From the NCBI RefSeq assembly GCF_030913655.1, contig NZ_CP133189.1, positions 1,612,001 to 1,676,000 on the forward strand: a DNA stretch of 64,000 bases, given 5' to 3'. The translations under genes were made by a program, and so were the position numbers. Of this stretch, positions 37,757-46,527 are shown in pieces (position 1 is the stretch's first letter; each line of letters opens with the position of its first letter). The DNA comes from Clostridium sp. MB40-C1 (GTDB lineage: Bacteria; Bacillota; Clostridia; Clostridiales; Clostridiaceae). The notes below the pieces were generated by a model, which saw nothing but the letters and a program-made list of their open reading frames with translations, was not told where the DNA came from and ran no database searches.

Positions 37757-40396
37757 CTATTTTGATAGATTTTCCACTATATATTGAACCTGACTTATTG
37801 CTTCATTAATTTTTTCTGGATTTTTACCACCAGCTTGAGCCATGTCAGGTCTTCCACCGCCGCCGCCGCCAGCTATTTTAGCAACTTCTTTTATTATTTT
37901 ACCACAATGGATACCTTTTGAAACAGCATCTTTAGTAGCCATAGCAATTAATTGAACTTTTTCTCCATCTGTACTTCCTAGAACAACTAATCCACTACCT
38001 ATTTTATCTTTTATTTTATCAGCTAAGTTTCTCAAAGCCTCTCCATCTACATCCTTCAATACTCCAGTAGCATACTTAATCCCATTTGCTTCTTTAATAT
38101 CTTTTATGATTTCATCCTCTGATCCACTAGCAAGTTTTGCTTTAAGTGCAGATATTTCTTTTTCTTTTTCCTTGAGATCATTCAATTGTTGTTGAATTCT
38201 ATTTAATATATCTTTTTGTGAACATTTAAGAGCATTGCTTATGTCATTTAAAAGTTCATTTTTACCTTCAACATATTTTAATGCATTCTCACCTGTAACT
38301 GCTTCTATTCTTCTTATGCCTGCAGCAATTCCATTTTCAGATAAAATTTTGAATAAACCAATTTTTCCTGAATTGCTTATATGAGTTCCTCCACAAAGTT
38401 CTGTACTAAAACCTCCTACACTTACAACTCTAACTTTATCTCCATATTTTTCATCAAATAATGCCATAGCACCAGATTCTCTAGCTTCTTCTAAAGTCAT
38501 TAATTGAGTTTCTACATTGTAAGTTTTCATTATATTATTATTTACAATCTTTTCAATTTTTATTAATTCTTCTTCACTTACAGAAGTAAAATGAGTAAAG
38601 TCAAATCTTAATCTTTCATCATCTACATATGATCCTGATTGATGAACATGTTCTCCAAGAACCTCACGTAATGCTTCATGAAGCATATGTGTAGCTGTAT
38701 GATTTTTTGCTATACTCTCTCTTCTATTCTTATCAACTTTAAGAGTTACAATATCTTCTAAACTAATTGATCCTTCTTCAACTTCTACAAATTGAACTAT
38801 TTTGCCTCCAATATTCTTTTTACAATCTTCAACCTTTGCTTTAAAGTTGTCACTACATATAACTCCTTTATCTCCTACTTGACCACCCATTTCTGGATAA
38901 AAAGGAGTAACTTCTGTAACTATAATTCCTTTTTCACCTTTTTCTATAGAAGATGCAAATTCATCATTTTTAATTATAAAGCTAACTTTAGAATCTAATT
39001 CTACTTTACTATATCCATCAAATTCAGTTTCTATTTCAGATGGTATTGTATCAAGAACTTTAACATCAGTTCCCATATAAGTACTTTCTTCTCTTGCAGC
39101 CCTTGCTCTTTCTCTTTGAATTTTCATTTCCTCATTAAATCCATCTAAGTCGATATCAATTTCTTTTTCTTCAAGTATTTCCTGTGTTAATTCAACTGGG
39201 AATCCATAAGTATCATATAACTTAAATATTTTCTCTCCTGAAAGTACCTTTACTCCCTCTTTCTCCATATCTTCAATGTATTGTCTTAATATTTCTATAC
39301 CAGCATCTATAGTCTCTCCAAATCTTTCTTCTTCTATGGAAATAACTTTCTTAATATATTCTTGTTTTTCCTTAATTTCAGGATAAGCTTCTCCTGAATT
39401 TTCTACAACCGTATCTACTAATTTATTTAAAAATGCATCTTGAAGTCCAAGTAATCTTCCATGTCTAGCAGCTCTTCTTAAAAGTCTTCTTAAAACATAT
39501 CCTCTTCCTTCATTAGATGGAAGTATTCCGTCGCTTATCATAAATGAAACACTTCTAACGTGGTCTGTTATTATTCTTAAAGATACATCAACTTTTTTGT
39601 CTTCTCCATATTTTACCCCAACTAATTCAGAAACCTTGCCAAGTATGCTTTTTATAGTATCCACTTCAAAGATAGTGTCTACTCCTTGCATTATTGTTGC
39701 CATTCTTTCAAGTCCCATACCTGTATCTATGTTAGGGAATTGTAATCTATTATAATTTCCTTCTTCATCTTTATCAAATTGAGTGAAAACAAGGTTCCAA
39801 AATTCAACTGCTCTATCCGCTTCTGATTTTTCTACAAAGTCTTCTGCTGACTTTATTTCTCCACTATCCTTGTAAAAATGTATTTCTGAGCACGGTCCAC
39901 AAGGTCCTACCCCATGTTCCCAAAAGTTATCTTCTTTTCCTAATCTAAAGATATGTTTTGGATCTACATCTGTTTTAGTAGTCCATAATTCATAAGCTTC
40001 ATCATCGTCTAAATATATAGTTACATATAATTTTTCCTTTGGAAGCTTTAAAACTTCTGTTACAAATTCCCAAGCCCAAGGAATAATTTCATTTTTAAAA
40101 TAATCTCCAAAAGAGAAGTTTCCAAGCATCTCAAAAAAAGTAGCATGTCTTGAAGTCTTACCTACGTTTTCTATATCACCTGTTCTAATACATTTTTGGC
40201 ATGTAGTAACCCTTTTACTTGGTGGAACTTGTAATCCAGTAAAATAAGGTTTTAATGGTGCCATACCTGCATTTATTAATAATAAGCTTTTGTCATTTTT
40301 AGGAACTAATGAAAAACTATCTAATCTTAAGTGTTTTTTACTTTCAAAAAACTTTAAGTAAGCTTCTCTAACCTGGTTTAATCCCATTTTCTCCAT
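37757..40396 (-). CDS. alaS: Alanyl-tRNA synthetase
   Basis: Class II aminoacyl-tRNA synthetase charging tRNA-Ala, 879 residues. The catalytic domain begins [16 protein letters not shown] and includes [15 protein letters not shown]. The editing domain has [11 protein letters not shown] with the zinc-binding [10 protein letters not shown], and the C-terminal C-Ala region ends in [16 protein letters not shown]. The start at 40396 has GGAGG eight bases upstream; a frame five codons longer begins inside this site. A T-box leader precedes the gene. Confidence 0.97.
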   Translation of the reverse strand: MEKMGLNQVREAYLKFFESKKHLRLDSFSLVPKNDKSLLLINAGMAPLKPYFTGLQVPPSKRVTTCQKCIRTGDIENVGKTSRHATFFEMLGNFSFGDYFKNEIIPWAWEFVTEVLKLPKEKLYVTIYLDDDEAYELWTTKTDVDPKHIFRLGKEDNFWEHGVGPCGPCSEIHFYKDSGEIKSAEDFVEKSEADRAVEFWNLVFTQFDKDEEGNYNRLQFPNIDTGMGLERMATIMQGVDTIFEVDTIKSILGKVSELVGVKYGEDKKVDVSLRIITDHVRSVSFMISDGILPSNEGRGYVLRRLLRRAARHGRLLGLQDAFLNKLVDTVVENSGEAYPEIKEKQEYIKKVISIEEERFGETIDAGIEILRQYIEDMEKEGVKVLSGEKIFKLYDTYGFPVELTQEILEEKEIDIDLDGFNEEMKIQRERARAAREESTYMGTDVKVLDTIPSEIETEFDGYSKVELDSKVSFIIKNDEFASSIEKGEKGIIVTEVTPFYPEMGGQVGDKGVICSDNFKAKVEDCKKNIGGKIVQFVEVEEGSISLEDIVTLKVDKNRRESIAKNHTATHMLHEALREVLGEHVHQSGSYVDDERLRFDFTHFTSVSEEELIKIEKIVNNNIMKTYNVETQLMTLEEARESGAMALFDEKYGDKVRVVSVGGFSTELCGGTHISNSGKIGLFKILSENGIAAGIRRIEAVTGENALKYVEGKNELLNDISNALKCSQKDILNRIQQQLNDLKEKEKEISALKAKLASGSEDEIIKDIKEANGIKYATGVLKDVDGEALRNLADKIKDKIGSGLVVLGSTDGEKVQLIAMATKDAVSKGIHCGKIIKEVAKIAGGGGGGRPDMAQAGGKNPEKINEAISQVQYIVENLSK

Positions 40397-40432
40397 TTGT
40401 AATTCCTCCATACATAAATTATTTTTTTATAA

Positions 40433-40650
40433 AACAAAAAACTCTCATCTCCTTAAATAAGGGACGAAAGTCTATTCCGCGGTACCACCCTAGTTATATA
40501 AAACACATATTATTAAAAATATACGTTTATTATATCACTCCATTACACAAGCTCAAAGATAGCTTCAATATCTACTTTAAGAAGTTTTCACCATACACTT
40601 CCTCTCTGAATAAAGATCAATATCTACTCGTTCTTGTCATCACTTAATAC
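40433..40650 (-). promoter_or_regulatory. T-box leader of alaS, alanine specifier
   Basis: The conserved T-box sequence AGGGTGGTACCGCGGAA is seen on the minus strand at about 40476-40493, followed by a terminator stem (CTTTCGTCCCTT/AAGGAGATGAGAG, 40440-40471) and six T residues. Upstream lies stem I, with AGAGAGGAAG and GGTGAAAA; its 3' side reads GAAGCTATC, giving a GCT (Ala) specifier codon. Binding of uncharged tRNA-Ala should allow read-through into alaS. The remainder of the 40397-40803 gap has no gene. Confidence 0.92.
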
Positions 40651-40803
40651 TATAAAGTTGTAAATAAATACATTTTGATTATAAGTAAAATTATTCTTTA
40701 TGTCAATAATATTATGAATGCATAACTTAAATTCATATTAACTTCAATAATAATTTAAATAAACTAAAGATATTTTTAAAAAACCTAATATAAATAATTA
40801 ACA

Positions 40804-41838
40804 TTAAAATAAATAATAATTTAAATCCTCATATATTACTTTAATTATAACACTTATAGGAACTGCCAAAATCATTCCTAAAAGCCCTCCAACCTTCTCT
40901 CCTATAAGCAAAATTATTATAACACATACAGGATGTATACTTACACTTTCTCCTATTACTTTTGGAGAAATTATATTTCCTTCAACTAATTGAATTAAAT
41001 ACAACCATAACGCCGTATATAATGCAACTTTATTTGAAGTTAAAAATGCTACTATTATACAAGGCAAAGCGCCGAATATAGGTCCAAAGTATGGTATTAT
41101 ATTTAATACTCCATTTAAAATTGCCAACATAAGAGGAAACTTTACTTTCAAAAAAAATAATACTACAAAAGTGAGTATGCTAATAAATATAGAAAGCATA
41201 AACTGGGTTATTATATATCTACCCAAAATCCTATCCACATCTTTATTTATTTTCTTAATTATACACCTACTGCTTAACGGAAATAAGGTCAGCATCTTAC
41301 TTTTTAAATATTTATTATCACATAAAAAATAATATGTAATTATAGGAATTACAAAATAAGATAATATATTTTCACTAAATTGAGCACCAAATTCAATTAT
41401 CTTATTAAACATCTGTAAAAATGAAGCTCTTATTTTATTGTTTATAGTATTAAAAATAGTATAAATAATTTTATTGTTTCCTTCTGGCTTTAACTTATAA
41501 TATAAATTTTGAAAATACCTTCCCATCTCTTCTAAAGTACTTTTAATATTGGAACTTTCTCTCACTATTGATGGTATCAAAATTGTAAACATAATTACTA
41601 TACACAATATTAGCCCTAAAACTAATAACAAAGATGAAGTTCTTCTTGTAACACCCCTTTTAATCAGGGCATTTTGAATAGGTTTTAGAGAATATGCTAA
41701 AATGAAAGATGCTAATAATAATGACGTTATTTCTGTTATTATAGATACTTTTAAAATAAAAAAAATGCAAACTAAAAAAATAACTATCCACAACAAGTTT
41801 TTTGCAAACTTTTTTCTTCTATCTTCTTTTATATTCAT
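40804..41838 (-). CDS. AI-2E family transporter-like membrane protein
   Basis: Integral membrane protein of the AI-2E/YdiK/TqsA family, 344 residues with about seven hydrophobic segments. LNGVLNIIPYFGPIFGALPCIIVAF and PKVIGESVSIHPVCVIIILL are the family motifs. Members export diverse small solutes or act in ion homeostasis, so the cargo is unknown. Its ATG overlaps the upstream PRC-barrel gene by four bases (ATGA), so they form an operon. Confidence 0.85.
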   Translation of the reverse strand: MNIKEDRRKKFAKNLLWIVIFLVCIFFILKVSIITEITSLLLASFILAYSLKPIQNALIKRGVTRRTSSLLLVLGLILCIVIMFTILIPSIVRESSNIKSTLEEMGRYFQNLYYKLKPEGNNKIIYTIFNTINNKIRASFLQMFNKIIEFGAQFSENILSYFVIPIITYYFLCDNKYLKSKMLTLFPLSSRCIIKKINKDVDRILGRYIITQFMLSIFISILTFVVLFFLKVKFPLMLAILNGVLNIIPYFGPIFGALPCIIVAFLTSNKVALYTALWLYLIQLVEGNIISPKVIGESVSIHPVCVIIILLIGEKVGGLLGMILAVPISVIIKVIYEDLNYYLF

Positions 41839-42326
41839 TTGTTTATACCTGTAATGTGATGTGGCATTGTTTTAAATTTTATTTTACTTTCATCTCCATA
41901 ATATAAAATATCTCTATCTCCTAACAATAATTGTCTAATAAGAAGCACTTTTTTTCCATTTATAAAGTTATTTATTAAACCTCTTGATAATATTAATCCA
42001 TAAATTTCAAAAGAATTATCATCAAAGATAATGTCTTCCACTATGCCCATATTATCGCCATATCTATCTATAACTTCCATACCTTTTAATTTAAAAAACC
42101 TTAATTTTTCTTCTTTAACACTTTTCTTAACTATCATATTATCATTAAAAGATATAATATCTTCTTTCAATATAGACATATTCTTATTTAATAAATTACT
42201 ACAGCATACACCAAACCCTTCTATATAACCTCTATTAAAATTAATTAAAATATCATTGATAAATCCCATTCTTTTCCCTTGTATATTCAATACCTCCATC
42301 AATAGAAAATCTTTGCTTCTATACAT
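41835..42326 (-). CDS. Two-module PRC-barrel protein
   Basis: Soluble protein of about 163 residues with two PRC-barrel-like modules (SKDFLLMEVLNIQGKRMGFINDIL and LKGMEVIDRYGDNMGIVEDIIF). The function is unknown; PRC-barrels often occur in proteins associated with sporulation or RNA processing. The start is uncertain: ATG at 42326 aligns best with relatives but has a weak ribosome site; ATGs at 42338 and 42413 are alternatives. The last would begin inside the 31-bp palindrome of family C and is unlikely. It is coupled to the AI-2E family gene. Confidence 0.7.
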   Translation of the reverse strand: MYRSKDFLLMEVLNIQGKRMGFINDILINFNRGYIEGFGVCCSNLLNKNMSILKEDIISFNDNMIVKKSVKEEKLRFFKLKGMEVIDRYGDNMGIVEDIIFDDNSFEIYGLILSRGLINNFINGKKVLLIRQLLLGDRDILYYGDESKIKFKTMPHHITGINK

Positions 42327-42389
42327 AAAATCATCCATTTCTACGAGTTTAATATGCTTAGTATTTCCAAACTTTATGAAAGTATTCAA

Positions 42390-42420
42390 TAAAATAATGT
42401 TGCGACACAACATTTTTCTA
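42390..42420. repeat. Family C 31-bp fused-end palindrome
   Basis: TAAAATAATGTTGCG meets ACACAACATTTTTCTA to form a near-perfect palindrome, as if the two ends of a family C element were joined. The same structure occurs at 55181-55211. It forms the left edge of the family C region before mnmA, 64 bases upstream of the PRC-barrel start. Confidence 0.7.
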
Positions 42421-42970
42421 GAGAATAGAAAATAGTGAATATAGTATAGGATAGGATAAGAGTATAATGAAAATTAATTTTTCATTATACTCTTTGTCGT
42501 TAATCTAAATAAAAGAGCTGATAAGCTCTTAAAAGCGGTAGCTTGAGGAAACATTACTAAATTTTAGATTAAGCATTTTTATTTATAGTATATTCTGAAC
42601 ATAATAAGATAAATGTTAAGTCGTAGGATGTAATAAGTTTTAATATTAAAGTAATATTATTAATACTATTTATATCATTACAGCATTATATCTTATAAAC
42701 CTTTTAATTTTAAGGTTTTATTTACTATTAATTTTATAAATAGTTTTTTAATTTTAAATACTGATGGTTTGTTTTAAAATAACTTTCTATTTAGTTTTAA
42801 GGTTTTCTGACCTAAGGAAGAAAATCATCCTTTAGTCTTCCTCATCTTCCCAATATTCATGTTAAACTATATTAATTATAAAAAATCAAGGCATAGGAAT
42901 AAGGTTTTCTTATATATGTAGTTAGCCAATTAAACTTTGAAGTAGCAATTAGAAGTACTTAAGGTGTAGA

Positions 42971-43057
42971 ATTCTAAAAATCCGTAATTGCAGGAATGGA
43001 CTCCTGCAGCCGAACTGCGTCATGGACGACGCATAGTGAGGGTAGGATTTTTAGAAG
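42971..43057 (+). ncRNA. Candidate TwoAYGGAY RNA
   Basis: Two adjacent hairpins have the same six-base loop ATGGAC: GCAGGA-loop-TCCTGC (42990-43007) and TGCGTC-loop-GACGCA (43016-43033), separated by AGCCGAAC. An outer stem TTCTAAAAATCC/GGATTTTTAGAA (42972-42983, 43045-43056) closes the unit. This matches the published description of the TwoAYGGAY motif, an RNA class of unknown function known from Clostridia and gut metagenomes. Strand is set by the loop sequence. It is noticeably richer in G and C than its surroundings. Confidence 0.72.
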
Positions 43058-43168
43058 GCTACGCCTTTAGTACTTCTTTGCCTTCTGAAGATTTAATGGA
43101 TAACTACATATATTTAGAAAAACCTATTCCTATGCCGTTACTAATTACTTCATAATATTCTTCTATTG

Positions 43169-44206
43169 CTAACAAATCTCTTCTATAGTTCCACCACCTA
43201 CAAGTAAATCTTTTGAATAAAACACTACACATTGGCCTTTTGTAATGGCTCTTTGCTTATTTTCAAACTCAACCTTAACCTTATTATTTTCAATAGGTAT
43301 TATAGTCGCTTTGCTCTTTTTCATAGAATATCTTATTTTAGCCTCCACTTCCATAGGAAATTCAAGTTTGTCAAAAGGTATGAAATTCACATTTTTAGCA
43401 ATTAACGTAGTCTTAAATATTTCTTCTTCTTCTCCAATTACTACATCATTTGTACTTGGGCGAATATCTGTTACAAAAGCAGGTTTGCCCAATGACAGTC
43501 CTAGCCCTTTTCTTTGACCTATAGTATAATTTATTATTCCCTTATGTTTACCTAATACATTTCCTTCTTTGTCAACAAAATTTCCTTCTTTAGACTTTCT
43601 ATCACTTGTCTTATTAATATATTCTCCATGATTATCATTAGGTATAAAGCAAATCTCCATACTATCTTTTTTATCATGGACTTCAAGTCCTATTTTTTTT
43701 GCTATTTTTCTTATTTCATCTTTTGAATATTCACCACAAGGCATCAATACATGCTTTAAAACATCTTGACTTAAACTATACAGCATATATGTTTGATCTT
43801 TTTTTTGATCTTCTGCAGTAACAATAACATATCTTCCATCATGCTCTTCTATTCTAGCATAATGTCCAGTAGCTATATAGTCTGCCCCTAGTTCCTTTGC
43901 TTTATCTAACAAAACTCCAAATTTAATATATTTATTACATACAGCACAAGGATTTGGTGTTCTGCCACTTAAATACTCACTTATAAAATTATCTATTACA
44001 TGATTTTTAAATGGTTCCCTTAAGTCAATAGTATAATGAGGAATATTAAGTTTCTCAGCTACTTTTTTCGCATCTCCAGAAACATCTACTTCTGAACATA
44101 AACGCATTGTTAATCCTATAACATCATACCCTTTTTCTTTTAAAAGATAAGCTGTAACAGAACTATCCACTCCTCCACTTAACCCTACTGCTACTTTTTT
44201 CTTCAT
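43169..44206 (-). CDS. mnmA: tRNA 2-thiouridine(34) synthase MnmA
   Basis: Thiolates the wobble uridine of Lys, Glu and Gln tRNAs. The 345-residue protein has the PP-loop GLSGGVDSS at 8-16, ATGHYARIE, and cysteines C90 (in [12 protein letters not shown]) and C186 (in SMEICFIP) at the positions of the E. coli catalytic pair. C87 adds a CxxC where the E. coli enzyme has aspartate, a pattern resembling Fe-S-dependent thiouridine synthases. Start ATG follows AGGTGATT. Downstream of iscR-iscS-iscU, so sulfur would come from the neighbouring cysteine desulfurase. Confidence 0.95.
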   Translation of the reverse strand: MKKKVAVGLSGGVDSSVTAYLLKEKGYDVIGLTMRLCSEVDVSGDAKKVAEKLNIPHYTIDLREPFKNHVIDNFISEYLSGRTPNPCAVCNKYIKFGVLLDKAKELGADYIATGHYARIEEHDGRYVIVTAEDQKKDQTYMLYSLSQDVLKHVLMPCGEYSKDEIRKIAKKIGLEVHDKKDSMEICFIPNDNHGEYINKTSDRKSKEGNFVDKEGNVLGKHKGIINYTIGQRKGLGLSLGKPAFVTDIRPSTNDVVIGEEEEIFKTTLIAKNVNFIPFDKLEFPMEVEAKIRYSMKKSKATIIPIENNKVKVEFENKQRAITKGQCVVFYSKDLLVGGGTIEEIC

Positions 44207-44321
44207 ATAATCACCTATTTTTCATTAAGTTTAATTTATCTAACATATAATATACTATGGAATTTTCAACTTGTTAAACATAAACTTACGATGGTTAGAC
44301 ATCATATAATAGTTTTTAAGC

Positions 44322-44357
44322 TTGAAATAGAGTCTTTAATCCATTTCAAGCTTAAAA
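44322..44357 (-). terminator. Hairpin after iscU
   Basis: TTTTTAAGCTTGAAATAGA and CCATTTCAAGCTTAAAA form a long stem about 20 bases beyond the iscU stop. The T-run is weak (TATTAT), so termination is probable rather than certain. It lies between iscU and mnmA, and GATGTCTAACCAT nearby (44291-44303) resembles the start of family B. Confidence 0.5.
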
Positions 44358-44376
44358 TTCCATCTTAAAATTCTAT

Positions 44377-44808
44377 TTATTCGTGTCCATGAACATGATC
44401 ATGAATATGTTCTGAATGATTTTTCATTTCTAATGGCTCAGCACCACTTTTTACTCTATAATCATTTATAGCTTTGTGAATTGCTTCTTCTGCTAAAACA
44501 GAACAATGCATTTTTATTGGTGGAAGTCCGTCTAGTGCTTCAGCAACTGCTTTATTGCTTAATTCCCATGCCTCATCTACTGTTTTTCCTTTTATAAGTT
44601 CTGTAGCCATACTGGAAGAAGCTATTGCTGAACCGCACCCAAAAGTCTTAAATTTAACATCTTTAATAATATTATCTTCAACTTTTAAATATATTTTCAT
44701 AATATCTCCACACTGTGGATTCCCAACTTCTCCTATTCCACTGGCATTTTCTATTTCGCCTACATTTCTTGGATTTCTAAAATGATCCATTACTTTTTCA
44801 CTATACAT
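44377..44808 (-). CDS. iscU: Fe-S cluster scaffold protein IscU (NifU-type)
   Basis: Scaffold for assembly of Fe-S clusters, 143 residues. The three conserved cysteines are C33 (GNPQCGD, with D35), C58 (KTFGCGSAIASSS) and C102 (IKMHCSVLAEEA). Beyond the normal end the protein has an unusual histidine-rich tail, with H131, 134, 136, 138, 140 and 142. It lies three bases after iscS. Start ATG with AAAGGAG upstream. Together with IscS it serves the Fe-S and tRNA thiolation pathways. Confidence 0.95.
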   Translation of the reverse strand: MYSEKVMDHFRNPRNVGEIENASGIGEVGNPQCGDIMKIYLKVEDNIIKDVKFKTFGCGSAIASSSMATELIKGKTVDEAWELSNKAVAEALDGLPPIKMHCSVLAEEAIHKAINDYRVKSGAEPLEMKNHSEHIHDHVHGHE

Positions 44809-44811
44809 AGA

Positions 44812-46002
44812 CTATCTTTCTCCTTTCTCTTTCATAAATTGCTCCCAATATGGAGACATATCTCTTCTTCTTTGCACTATTTCTGGTATCACATCTATTG
44901 CATAATCTACATCTTCTTCTGTAGTTCCTTCTCCTAATGTTAATCTTAAAGAACCATGAGCAACTCCATGAGATAATCCTATAGATAGCAAAACATGTGA
45001 AGCTGCTAAGTCACCTGAAGCACAAGCACTTCCTGTAGATGCATATATTCCTTTATCATCCAAGTCTAATAATAAAGTTTCTCCTTCAACTCCTACAAAA
45101 CTCATATTTACATTCCCTGGTAACCTTTTATTCCCAATAGGACCATTTAATTTTGCATAAGGTATTCTTTCTGTAAGCTTCTTAATGAGCTTATCTCTAA
45201 ATTTTATCAACTTGCTATTTTCTTCATTCATATGAGAAACAGCCAATTCAATAGCTTTACCCATACCTACTATTCCTGGAACGTTCTCTGTGCTAGCTCT
45301 CTTTCCTTTTTCTTGTCCCCCACCATGAATAAGATTTTCTATTCTTAAGCCTCTTTTTATATAAAGCGCACCCACTCCCTTAGGTCCATAAAATTTATGG
45401 GCTGCCATAGATAACAAATCAATATTCATATCTTTTACATCTATAGGCACATGTCCAACTGCTTGAACAGCATCTGTGTGGAATAATATTCTTTTTTCTC
45501 TGCATATTTCTCCTATTTCTTTTATTGGCTGTATAGAACCTATTTCATTATTAGCAAACATTATCGAAACTAGTATAGTCTTATCAGTTATAGCTTCTTC
45601 TAAATCTTTAATATCTATAAGACCATATTCATCAACTGGCAAATAAGTAATTTCAAACCCATTTTCTTTTAAAAACTCACAAGTATTCAAAATAGCATGA
45701 TGTTCTATTCTTGTAGTAATTATATGATTACCCTTATTTCTTTTAGCCAAAGCAACTCCCTTTAAAGCCCAGTTATCTGCTTCTGAACCACCTGCAGTAA
45801 AGTAAATCTCATCTTTCTCAGCATTTATAGCCTTCGATATTCTTTCCCTTGATTCATTTATAGCTTCTCTACTTTTATTTGCTAAAGTATAAAATGATGA
45901 TGGATTTGCAAAATTCTGTGTAAAAAAAGGAATCATTTCCTCAAGGACTTCAGGTTTTGTATATGTAGTTGCAGAATAATCCATATATACCTTTTTTGTC
46001 AT
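44812..46002 (-). CDS. iscS: Cysteine desulfurase (IscS/NifS)
   Basis: PLP enzyme that removes sulfur from cysteine and passes it to IscU and MnmA, 396 residues. The PLP lysine is K203 in AAHKFYGPKG, and the persulfide cysteine is C327 in STGSACASGD. Start ATG follows AAGGAGTG. It lies six bases after iscR and three before iscU, so iscR-iscS-iscU is one operon. Confidence 0.96.
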   Translation of the reverse strand: MTKKVYMDYSATTYTKPEVLEEMIPFFTQNFANPSSFYTLANKSREAINESRERISKAINAEKDEIYFTAGGSEADNWALKGVALAKRNKGNHIITTRIEHHAILNTCEFLKENGFEITYLPVDEYGLIDIKDLEEAITDKTILVSIMFANNEIGSIQPIKEIGEICREKRILFHTDAVQAVGHVPIDVKDMNIDLLSMAAHKFYGPKGVGALYIKRGLRIENLIHGGGQEKGKRASTENVPGIVGMGKAIELAVSHMNEENSKLIKFRDKLIKKLTERIPYAKLNGPIGNKRLPGNVNMSFVGVEGETLLLDLDDKGIYASTGSACASGDLAASHVLLSIGLSHGVAHGSLRLTLGEGTTEEDVDYAIDVIPEIVQRRRDMSPYWEQFMKEKGER

Positions 46003-46008
46003 ATTTCA

Positions 46009-46440
46009 TCACTCCTTATCTTTAATCATTCTTCTATAATCAGCAGCCATATCTTGTAGTGTAACTGACTTCATTATATCTTCCATACTGTTTTTTACCT
46101 TTTCCCATAAAAGCCTGGTTGAGCAACACTCATAATTGCTATTACTGCACACGCCTTCATCAACACAAGTAGAAATTTCAATAGGTCCTTCTAATACTTC
46201 CATAACATCTGCTGCAGTAATATCTTTAGGCTCTCTATTTAATACATACCCTCCTTGAGCTCCTCTAATACTTTTGATAAGCTTAGCTTTTCTTAAAGGG
46301 GAAAATAATTGTTCTAAATAACTCTCGGAAATCCCTTGCCTTTCAGCAATGGACTTAATTGACACTGGCATTTCACCATAATGAATAGCTAAGTCAACCA
46401 TAGCTCTTACACCATATCTTCCTCTAGTTGATAACTTCAT
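46009..46440 (-). CDS. iscR: Rrf2-family Fe-S cluster regulator IscR
   Basis: Winged-helix Rrf2 regulator, 143 residues. The DNA-binding part (STRGRYGVRAMVDLAIHYG, GISESYLEQLFSPLRKA, IRGAQGGY) is full-length, and C92, C98, C105/C106 form a loop able to bind a cluster as in IscR. It leads the isc operon and likely represses it when Fe-S clusters are sufficient. CymR is another Rrf2 member but lacks the cysteine loop. A strong promoter lies at 46489-46517. Confidence 0.93.
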   Translation of the reverse strand: MKLSTRGRYGVRAMVDLAIHYGEMPVSIKSIAERQGISESYLEQLFSPLRKAKLIKSIRGAQGGYVLNREPKDITAADVMEVLEGPIEISTCVDEGVCSNSNYECCSTRLLWEKVKNSMEDIMKSVTLQDMAADYRRMIKDKE

Positions 46441-46488
46441 TAAATCACTCCTTTTAATCCCGAGTGTTTTGCTTGGTTTTATGTTTTT

Positions 46489-46517
46489 ATATTATCAAAC
46501 CCGACTAATTTTGTCAA
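46489..46517 (-). promoter_or_regulatory. Promoter of the isc operon with candidate Rrf2 site
   Basis: TTGACA (46512-46517) and TAATAT (46489-46494) are spaced by exactly 17 bases. The spacer contains AATTAGTCGGGTTTGAT, and a related ACTCGGGATTA lies downstream at 46455-46465; the shared TCGGG element could be an IscR-type operator. Confidence 0.65.
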
Positions 46518-46527
46518 CTTTATTTTT

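Larger units (their letters stand above)
42390..43165 (+). mobile_element. Family C ORF-less element, copy 1, carrying TwoAYGGAY hairpins
   Basis: A region of about 775 bp without a gene. In order: a fused terminus (42390-42420), a stem (ATAATGAAAAT/ATTTTTCATTAT near 42465-42490), AAAGAGCTGATAAGCTCTTA, GGTTTTCTGACCTAAGGAAG, then a nested inverted repeat (42888 to 43137) enclosing two GC-richer hairpins. It ends ATGGATAACTACATATATTT then CCTATTCCTATGCC, shared with 51147-51190 and, inverted, 54784-54825. The right edge lies four bases from the mnmA stop. The same module order occurs on the minus strand at 54754-55211, without the nested part. Confidence 0.7.

Noticed and set aside
42327-42413. 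ATG inside the 31-bp palindrome as start of the PRC-barrel gene
   Set aside because: The extra residues match no PRC-barrel sequence and no ribosome site precedes the codon.
42390-43165. Group I intron/IStron or IS605-type element
   Set aside because: No TnpA/TnpB reading frame and no recognisable intron core was found, so the family was left undefined.
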